Below, piece after piece: positions 33,955 to 41,816 of a stretch of 64,000 nt of DNA. This DNA is from Methylobacterium organophilum. GTDB lineage: Bacteria > Pseudomonadota > Alphaproteobacteria > Rhizobiales > Beijerinckiaceae. The stretch lies in the NCBI RefSeq assembly GCF_022179465.1, contig NZ_BPQV01000008.1, positions 62,001 through 126,000 on the forward strand, in the 5' to 3' direction. The notes beneath the pieces are model-generated. The model was not told the origin of the DNA, ran no database searches, and worked only from the letters and a program-made list of their open reading frames with translations. Every line of letters begins with the position of its first letter. Positions within the stretch are counted from its first letter, which is position 1. A program made the position numbers and the translations under genes.

Positions 33955-35060
33955 AGCGGCGGCAGCACCACGTTCGGCACCGCGAAGGGGCCGAGGAACA
34001 GCCGCCCATCCGCGAGCTTCACCGGCGGCAGCGGCGCCAGGGCCGGGTCGCCCTTGGCGGAGGCGCCGTTGCCCTCCGGCCCGGCTCCCGCCTCGCCCTG
34101 CCCGCGCTGCAGGCCGCCGAGGAAGCGGCCGACGAGATTGCCGATCAGGGCGCCCTTCTCCGCGCCGAGGCGCTGGCCCATGATCTGGCCGACCAGCGCA
34201 TCGAGCCCCGCCGCGCGCACGTCGAACCGGCCGGCCGGGCGATGCGCCTCGTCCAGGCCGACCGCGCCGTTGGCCTGCAGGCGGCGGTCGCCCTTCTCCA
34301 GGGAGCCGAGGGCGAGGTCGAGGCGCCCGCCGGCCTGCCGCCAGATCTCCAGCTCGTGGGCGATCGTCCCGGTGCCGAGGCGGGTGGCCTGCTCCAGGGT
34401 CGCGTCGAGGGCGACGCTGGCCGGCTCCGCATTGCCGACCACCGCGTCGAGCTGCGGGAAGCGGCCGTTCGCGAGGCGCAGGCTGATATCGACGGCGCCC
34501 TCGCTCTCGAAGCGGCCGGGCGTCGGGCGGGCATGCAGCTCCAGATGCCGGGCGGCGAAATCGACCGGCCCCGGGGCGCCCCCGCGCACGCTGCCCTTCG
34601 GCTGATCGACGACGAGGGAGGCGCGCACGAAGCCGCTGGTGGAGCCGTGGAAGCTGCCTTCGAGGGACGTCCAGGTCACGTCGCCGACGAGGTCGCCCTG
34701 CTCCGCATGGAACGGGCCGGCGACCTCGATCAGCCCGTGCATCGGCTGGTAGACCTGCACGACCGCGGTGAGGGGGCCGACGCGGAACCCGCCATCGGAC
34801 CGGGCGAGCGTCACGGCGCTGCAGCGCAGTTCCAGGCGGAAGGGATAACCGGTGACGGAGCGGTCGGCGCAGGTCCAGTTCCGGCCCCCGGCGGCCTCGC
34901 GGGCGAGCCAGGCGTCGATCTCCTGCACGGCACGGCCGCGCATCCAGAACCAGAGCCCGGACCAGGCGACGGCGAGGATGACGAGGAGGATGAAGGGAAG
35001 GAACAGGCCGAGGCGCGAGCGGGGCTTTCCGGCCCCGGGACCCTGCGAAGTCTGCGCCAT
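33948..35060 (-). CDS. DUF2125 membrane-anchored protein
   Basis: A 370-residue protein of the DUF2125 family, found in Alphaproteobacteria and uncharacterised. One transmembrane helix (about residues 20-42, LGLFLPFILLVILAVAWSGLWFW) anchors it; the rest is periplasmic. NWTCADRSVTGYPFRLELRCSAVTL has the conserved C...GYPFRLELRC pattern of the family, with two cysteines that could pair. The beta-rich remainder resembles AsmA-like lipid-groove proteins; that likeness is inference. ATG at 35060. It converges with nsrR and overlaps it by 7 bp, so the two cannot share a message. Confidence 0.85.
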   Translation of the reverse strand: MAQTSQGPGAGKPRSRLGLFLPFILLVILAVAWSGLWFWMRGRAVQEIDAWLAREAAGGRNWTCADRSVTGYPFRLELRCSAVTLARSDGGFRVGPLTAVVQVYQPMHGLIEVAGPFHAEQGDLVGDVTWTSLEGSFHGSTSGFVRASLVVDQPKGSVRGGAPGPVDFAARHLELHARPTPGRFESEGAVDISLRLANGRFPQLDAVVGNAEPASVALDATLEQATRLGTGTIAHELEIWRQAGGRLDLALGSLEKGDRRLQANGAVGLDEAHRPAGRFDVRAAGLDALVGQIMGQRLGAEKGALIGNLVGRFLGGLQRGQGEAGAGPEGNGASAKGDPALAPLPPVKLADGRLFLGPFAVPNVVLPPLY

Positions 35061-35192
35061 CCGATCGTCCCCGCTTCCCTCAAGGCCGCCGTGTTTGACG
35101 ACCGCGGGGCGGCAAGGCAAGGGCGACGGTGCGGCGACCGCACGAAGCGCGACCGCAGGTCGCGAGCGCCGCGGGCAGGGGGCGGAGTCTTG

Positions 35193-35564
35193 TCAGGCGT
35201 TCCCGGCCGGCTCCCGCCGCAGGTCGGCGACGATGGCGCGGCGCTCGTCGTCGGTCTCCGCGAGGCGGTGGACATGCATCTCCGTGGCGCCGCTCTGGCG
35301 CGCCCGGGCGAGCCAGTTGCGCACCAGATGCTCCCGGGGGCTCACGCCCATGGAGGCCACGGAGACCGGCTCCGCCACGCCGGCATCGTCCCGGCGGACG
35401 GCGATCATCACGGCCTCGCCCATCTCCAGGAGATCGGGCTCGACGAGCTCGTGGATGCCCACGACGTAGCGGCGTCCGGAGCGGCCGCGCCACGCGCTCA
35501 GCGCCAGGGCGGGGGTCCCGCGCAGCCCGGCGGTGCTTCTCAAACGTTCCTCGCGCACGTCCAT
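35193..35564 (-). CDS. Uncharacterised protein behind a LexA-controlled promoter
   Basis: A 123-residue cytoplasmic protein that I do not recognise. The core reads RRYVVGIHELVEPDLLEMGEAVMIAVRRDD, then VSVASMGVSPREHLVRNWLARARQSGATEMHVHRLAETDDERRAIVADLRRE: a beta-rich half followed by two charged helices. It has no cysteine, signal or membrane segment. ATG at 35564 was chosen because a promoter with an overlapping LexA box lies at 35625-35669; the in-frame ATG at 35669 would place its own start inside that promoter. It probably belongs to the SOS (DNA damage) regulon. The function is unknown. Confidence 0.68.
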   Translation of the reverse strand: MDVREERLRSTAGLRGTPALALSAWRGRSGRRYVVGIHELVEPDLLEMGEAVMIAVRRDDAGVAEPVSVASMGVSPREHLVRNWLARARQSGATEMHVHRLAETDDERRAIVADLRREPAGNA

Positions 35565-35624
35565 GCTCCGAGATCGGCCGCCTCTCAGGTCGCGCATCGC
35601 GCCCGTCCAGGACAGGGTCCGTTT

Positions 35625-35639
35625 GTTCCCCATATGTTC
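35625..35639 (-). promoter_or_regulatory. LexA (SOS) box
   Basis: GTTCCCCATATGTTC matches the alphaproteobacterial LexA consensus GTTC-N7-GTTC exactly. It lies immediately downstream of the -10 element of a leftward promoter and 61 bp before the ATG at 35564, where bound LexA would block transcription start. Confidence 0.75.
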
Positions 35640-35640
35640 T

Positions 35641-35669
35641 ACGCTAAACTTGGCTACAGGATACGTCAA
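35641..35669 (-). promoter_or_regulatory. Sigma70-type promoter of the LexA-box gene
   Basis: On the minus strand TTGACG (complement of 35664-35669) and TAGCGT (complement of 35641-35646) are separated by 17 bp. The -35 is close to ideal and the -10 is weak. The predicted start falls inside the LexA box at 35625-35639. Confidence 0.6.
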
Positions 35670-35711
35670 GGCGACCTGCCTCGACCTTCCCGGAGATGGG
35701 GAGTCCGGAGG

Positions 35712-35720
35712 TTATCCACA
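35712..35720 (+). promoter_or_regulatory. Single consensus DnaA box
   Basis: TTATCCACA matches the bacterial DnaA 9-mer consensus exactly. It lies in the 255-bp gap between the LexA-box gene and the RMF-like gene. There is only one copy, no AT-rich unwinding region and no replication genes nearby, so it is not an origin. It may titrate DnaA or be chance. Confidence 0.4.
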
Positions 35721-35819
35721 ACCGTTCCGCGCTCCGGGCGGCCCGTCGAAGTGTCGCAGCACACGGCGCAATTCGGCGCGCCGCACGGTAGGACGGGCCG
35801 CGCCGACGAAGTCGCCGCG

Positions 35820-36008
35820 TCAGCCCCGGTCGAGGGGCGGATCGGGGGCCTGGTCGGCCGGTTTCCCGTCGAAGCCTTCCATCCAGGCCCGCCGTTCCGG
35901 CGAATCGGCAGGATAGGGGCAGGCATCCTTCCGGCGGCCCTGCGCCCGGGCGCGGGCGCCCTCCGCGATCGCGTCCCGGGGCGGCGGGCGGGGTGTCGAG
36001 TCGCTCAT
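35820..36008 (-). CDS. Ribosome modulation factor-like small protein
   Basis: A 62-residue protein with the RMF-type pattern: an N-terminal Pro/Arg stretch, then AIAEGARARAQGRRKDACPYPADSPERRAWMEGFD. The G-x4-G-x5-CPY-x6-R-x-x-W-x-x-G arrangement is the signature of RMF and the related CrpP group. RMF dimerises 70S ribosomes in stationary phase in gammaproteobacteria. Alphaproteobacterial relatives are little studied, so ribosome hibernation is only inferred. The C-terminal tail KPADQAPDPPLDRG is disordered. ATG at 36008. The gene stands alone, 41 bp from the end of the GH3 gene. Confidence 0.75.
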   Translation of the reverse strand: MSDSTPRPPPRDAIAEGARARAQGRRKDACPYPADSPERRAWMEGFDGKPADQAPDPPLDRG

Positions 36009-36049
36009 GCCCGGGATCTAACGCGGCCCCCGCGCGCGGCCAGCGAGCC

Positions 36050-38278
36050 TCAGCGCCGCGCCTCGGCGCTGCCCGGCGGCCCGCGCCACCCGGTCTCGAC
36101 GTCGAAGGACGCGCTCTGCGTCGCGGCCGCGTCGGAGCCGACGAAGACCTCGTAGCCGCCCTCCTCGACGACGAGGGTGCCGTCCGCCTCGTGGTAGCCG
36201 AGATCCCGTGCCGCCACGCGGAAGGTCGCGGTCCCCGTCTCGCCGGGGGCGAGGTCGAGGGCGACGAGCCCCTTCAGCAGGCGCGAGGGCCGGCTGCGGG
36301 CGGCGACGGGCTGGTGCAGGTAGAGCTGCGCCACGGCGCGGCCGGCCCGGGCGCCGGTGTTCGTCACCGGCACCTTCACCTCCAGGACCGGATCGAACCG
36401 GGCACCGACGCCGACATGCGGCGTCTCGATCTCCGGCTTGCCATAGGCGAACCGCGTGTAGGTGAGGCCATAGCCGAAGGGGAAGAGCGGCAGCGGCGAC
36501 TCGTCGGCATAGCCCATGGTCCAGCGGGTGCCGGGCACGTGCGGGCGCCCGCCCGGGCGGCCGTCATAGGTGAGCGGCAATTGGCCGACGGTGCGCGGCC
36601 AGCTGACCGGAAGGCGCCCCACCGGCGCGGCATCGCCGAACAGCACGTCGGCGAGCGCAGGCCCGCCCTCGATCCCGGGGATCCAGGCCATCATCACGGC
36701 GCGGGCGCGGTCGAGGGCCTCGCGCAGCTCCACCGGGCGCCCGCCGGTGACGATCAGGGCGACGGGCTTGCCGGTGGCCGCGACCCGGGCGAGCAACTCC
36801 TGCTGCCGTCCCTCCATGGTCAGGTAGGCCCGGGAGGACCCTTCGCCGGAGCGGTCGCGCCCCTCCCCCATCACCGCGATCACCAGATCGGCCTGCCCCG
36901 CCGCCGCGACGGCCTCGGCGAAGCCCGCATCGCTCGCGCAGGCGCGGTCGCAGCCCGGGGCGACGTCGAGGGTGATTCCGGCCGCGGCAGCCCGCGCCTC
37001 GAGGGCGGCGCGGTAGGTCACCGCATCCTCGGGCTTGCCGGCGCCCTCGTGCGGGCCGACCTGGTCCCAGGCGGAATCCGCGAAGGGGCCGACGAGGGCG
37101 ATGCGCCGCACCCGCTTCGGATCAATCGGGAGCAGGTCGCCCTCGTTCTTGAGCAGGACGAAACTCGACCGGGCCATCTCGCGGGCGAGCGCCCGGGTCT
37201 CGGGCCGGAGCAGTTTGGCATCGGCGCTGGCGGGGTCGACCACCGGCTTGTCGAACAGGCCGAGGCCGAATTTCAACTTCAGCACCCGCCGCACGGCCTC
37301 GTCGACCTGCGCCTCGGCGATCCGGCCGGCGCGCACCTCCTCGGGCAGGTGGCGCACGAACAGGCCGCTCGTCATGTCCATGTCGACGCCGGCGAGGAAG
37401 GCCTTGCGGGTCGCCTCCGCGCCGTCGCGGGCAACGCCGTGGGCGATCAGCCCGCTCACCGCCTGCCAGTCGGCCACGACGAGGCCCTTGAAGCCGAATT
37501 CGCGGCGCAGGACCTGGGTGAGTAGCGTGGCATCCGCCGTGGCCGGCAGCCCGTTCAGGCTGGTGAGCGCGGTCATCACCGAATCCGCGCCCGCGCGGAT
37601 GCCGGCCCGGAAGGGCGGAAAATGGGTGTCGTAGAGCTCGGTCGGGGCGATCCAGGTGGCGTCGTAGTCGCGCCCGCCGAGCACGGCGCTGTAGCCCGCG
37701 AAATGCTTGAGCGTGCTGGCGAGCCCGCCATCGCGAAACCCCTCGACCTGCGCCTCGGTGAAGCGGCTCGTCAGCCAGGTGTCCTCGCCCGTGCCCTCCG
37801 CGACCCGGCCCCAGCGCAGGTCGCGCCCCACGTCGGCCATGGGGGAGAAGGTCCAGTTCACGCCGATGGCGGCGGCCTCGCGGGCCTCCGCCGCGGCGGC
37901 GCGGCGCATCAGGCCGGGATCGAAGCTCGCGGCCATGCCGATCGGCAGGGGGAAGATCGTCCGGTAGCCGTGGACGATGTCGAGCCCGACCAGCAGGGGG
38001 ATGCCGAGGCGGGAAGCCCGGGCCTTGGCATCGATGCCCGCCACGAGCTGCGGATTGTTGAAGTTGATGACCGCGCCGACCTCGCCGCGGGCCGCGCTCT
38101 CGGGATCGAAGCCGGGCTCCAGGGAGATCAGGTTGAGCTGGCCCGCCTTCTCCTCCAAGGTCATCTTGGCGAGAAGCGCATCGATCCGCGCCTCGACCGT
38201 CTCGGCGCGGGCCGCGCCGCAGACGAGGACAAGGGCGGCGGCGATGCGCGCGCCGGCCCGGAAAGCACCCCCGCCCAT
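36050..38278 (-). CDS. bglX: Periplasmic GH3 beta-glucosidase (BglX-like)
   Basis: A 742-residue exported glycoside hydrolase family 3 enzyme that removes beta-linked glucose from oligosaccharides. Signal peptide to about residue 25 (ALVLVCGAARAE). The N-terminal barrel holds MTLEEKAGQLNL, GLDIVHGYRTIFPLPIGMAASFDP, GVNWTFSPMADVGRDLRWGRVAEGTGEDTWL, STLKHFAGYSAVLGGRDYD and the nucleophile Asp in LVVADWQAVSGL. The second domain has VLLKNEGDLLPI and LFPFGYGLTYTRF. A fibronectin-III-like module ends the protein (VKVPVTNTGARAGRAVAQLYL). The length is close to E. coli BglX. ATG at 38278; the longer open frame upstream is antisense to other sequence. It is a single gene with no sugar transporter adjacent. 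Confidence 0.94.
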   Translation of the reverse strand: MGGGAFRAGARIAAALVLVCGAARAETVEARIDALLAKMTLEEKAGQLNLISLEPGFDPESAARGEVGAVINFNNPQLVAGIDAKARASRLGIPLLVGLDIVHGYRTIFPLPIGMAASFDPGLMRRAAAAEAREAAAIGVNWTFSPMADVGRDLRWGRVAEGTGEDTWLTSRFTEAQVEGFRDGGLASTLKHFAGYSAVLGGRDYDATWIAPTELYDTHFPPFRAGIRAGADSVMTALTSLNGLPATADATLLTQVLRREFGFKGLVVADWQAVSGLIAHGVARDGAEATRKAFLAGVDMDMTSGLFVRHLPEEVRAGRIAEAQVDEAVRRVLKLKFGLGLFDKPVVDPASADAKLLRPETRALAREMARSSFVLLKNEGDLLPIDPKRVRRIALVGPFADSAWDQVGPHEGAGKPEDAVTYRAALEARAAAAGITLDVAPGCDRACASDAGFAEAVAAAGQADLVIAVMGEGRDRSGEGSSRAYLTMEGRQQELLARVAATGKPVALIVTGGRPVELREALDRARAVMMAWIPGIEGGPALADVLFGDAAPVGRLPVSWPRTVGQLPLTYDGRPGGRPHVPGTRWTMGYADESPLPLFPFGYGLTYTRFAYGKPEIETPHVGVGARFDPVLEVKVPVTNTGARAGRAVAQLYLHQPVAARSRPSRLLKGLVALDLAPGETGTATFRVAARDLGYHEADGTLVVEEGGYEVFVGSDAAATQSASFDVETGWRGPPGSAEARR

Positions 38279-38418
38279 GGTCTCGTCGTCTCCCCTCGCC
38301 GGGCCCTTCGGGGCATCGCGGCCTGATCTGTCACGCGCCGAAGCTTCGGGCACGGCGCCTGAACGCGCCATGACGGAGCGAAGGCGGCTTTTCCGCGGCA
38401 GCGCGCCTCGTCCGGTCG

Positions 38419-39591
38419 TCAGGCCGCGAGCCGCTCCCCCAGCGGGCAGGCGGCGACGACCCGGTCGCGGCCCGCCCGCTTGGCGCTGTAGAGCGCGTCG
38501 TCGGCGGCGCGCAGCATCGCCTCGAAGGCGGCCTGCTCCCCGGCCCGCGCGGTGGCGAGCCCGATGCTGGTCTGGATCCGGAGGTCGCGATAGGCCGGCA
38601 CGTCGATGGCGGCGAGCACGGCACGGAACCGGTCCGCGAGCCGCATCGCCGGCTCGGTCGCCATGTCCGGCACCACGCAGGCGAATTCCTCGCCGCCCAT
38701 GCGCCCGAAGGCGGCACCGGCCGGCAGCAGTGCCTGGATCGCGTGGCAGAAGCCGGCGAGCACGCCGTCGCCGACCGCATGGCCGTAGGTGTCGTTGATC
38801 GCCTTGAAGTGGTCGAGGTCGAACAGCAGCAGCACGCAGGGCCGGTCGCGCGCGGCGAGGAGCTTCTCCGCCCGGACCACGAAGGCGCGGCGGTTCGGCA
38901 CGCCGGTGAGGGGATCGGTCTCGGCGGCGAGGCGCTGCTCGTGCTCCGCCCGTTCCTTGGTGAGCGCCATGAACACGAAGGCGATCGCCACCGTGAACAG
39001 CGTCCCACCGAAGCAGACGACCGCGAACCAGGGGGATTCCATCGCATTCGTGTCGGCGGGCATCGTCGGCCCCAGGGCGATCGGGATGCGCAGCCAATAG
39101 AGGGCGGCGTAGGCGGCCAGGATCGTCATGGCCGGCCAGCGCGAGACCAGCGCCTCACTGCGGCCCCGCCACAGGGTGTAGGCGCCGAGCGCGCAGAACG
39201 CCCCGGCGAAGACGGAGATGAAGATCACCCGCGCCGACAGCGAGGCCATGAAGTCCGGCCAGAGGCAGGCGAGGCTCCAGAGGCAGCCCACCGCCGCCGC
39301 GACGCCGTAGCGGGGCGGCCGGTGCTGGAAGGCGCGCACGCCGCACCAGATCAGCCCGTAGGCGCCGAGCATGAGGGCGTTGCCGAGGCCGATCGAGAGC
39401 GCGTCGGAGATCACGTTGCGCAGGGAGAGAAGCGCCGCGCCGGCCGCGCCCAGGAGATGCGCCACGCCCCAGATCGCCAGGGCGCGGGTGTGGCGGGCCT
39501 GGCTCCAGGACAGCAGGAACAGCACGCCCACCACGGCGGTGACGGCGACCGTCATCAGGAGCAGGGTCGGCGTGTCGAGACGCATCGGCAT
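38419..39591 (-). CDS. Membrane-bound diguanylate cyclase
   Basis: A 390-residue protein. Residues 1-215 hold about six to seven hydrophobic helices with no recognised sensor domain. The GGDEF domain (about 228-385) begins AAETDPLTGVPNRRAF and has FDLDHFKAINDTYGHAVGDGVL and the active site RMGGEEFACV (GGEEF variant, catalytically competent in the family). The RxxD inhibitory site normally five residues before GGEEF is absent (LPAGAAFGRM), so product feedback inhibition is not expected. It makes cyclic-di-GMP. The AT-rich island upstream (39640-39800) contains nested palindromes. Confidence 0.9.
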   Translation of the reverse strand: MPMRLDTPTLLLMTVAVTAVVGVLFLLSWSQARHTRALAIWGVAHLLGAAGAALLSLRNVISDALSIGLGNALMLGAYGLIWCGVRAFQHRPPRYGVAAAVGCLWSLACLWPDFMASLSARVIFISVFAGAFCALGAYTLWRGRSEALVSRWPAMTILAAYAALYWLRIPIALGPTMPADTNAMESPWFAVVCFGGTLFTVAIAFVFMALTKERAEHEQRLAAETDPLTGVPNRRAFVVRAEKLLAARDRPCVLLLFDLDHFKAINDTYGHAVGDGVLAGFCHAIQALLPAGAAFGRMGGEEFACVVPDMATEPAMRLADRFRAVLAAIDVPAYRDLRIQTSIGLATARAGEQAAFEAMLRAADDALYSAKRAGRDRVVAACPLGERLAA

Positions 39592-39677
39592 CCGGAGCGG
39601 GAAGACGCACAGCTTGGTTGCGTCGCTGACGTGTTAGCGCGAAGCCGAAAACAGATCGTTTAAGCGGCCGTGCCGGC

Positions 39678-39707
39678 CGCGCCGATGATTATAGACGGAT
39701 CGGCGCG
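39678..39707 (-). repeat. Perfect 9-bp inverted repeat upstream of the diguanylate cyclase
   Basis: CGCGCCGAT (39678-39686) and ATCGGCGCG (39699-39707) with a 12-bp AT-rich spacer, 87-116 bp upstream of the cyclase ATG. It could be an operator, or part of the end of the lepA transcript (stop at 39863, read leftward). Confidence 0.4.
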
Positions 39708-39744
39708 ACCCAATTATCGACTCGGACTAGGGCTGGTCCGTGAA

Positions 39745-39783
39745 GATTTTACCCCGAATAACCGAATATTCGTGATTAAAATC
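39745..39783 (-). repeat. Nested AT-rich palindromes downstream of lepA
   Basis: GATTTTA (39745-39751) and TAAAATC (39777-39783) are inverted copies that enclose the perfect 10-bp palindrome CGAATATTCG (39763-39772). A further GATTTTA follows near 39802. This is the AT-richest block of the window, within the 271-bp gap 39592-39862. There is no gene in the gap. Confidence 0.5.
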
Positions 39784-39862
39784 ATCGGATCGAATACGGG
39801 ATTTTATCGCGGCGCATGACGATCCGGCGGCATGCCGCGTCGCGAGCAAGTGGACGCAGCCC

Positions 39863-41668
<1,806 letters not shown>

Positions 41669-41816
41669 CGGGGTCTCCGGCGCTGACACGGCGGCCCGTC
41701 CCAGGGGCTGGCGCGGCGCACGGCAGGTCTGAAGGGAACGGTCGGGGGCGGGAGATAGCAGCGGCGGGCAGGCGCGCCAAGGCGCCCCTGCCCCGAGGGA
41801 CCCACAATCAGGGCGT

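Noticed and set aside
35700-35730. Possible replication origin
   Set aside because: Only one DnaA box, no AT-rich unwinding element and no dnaA, parAB or repC genes.
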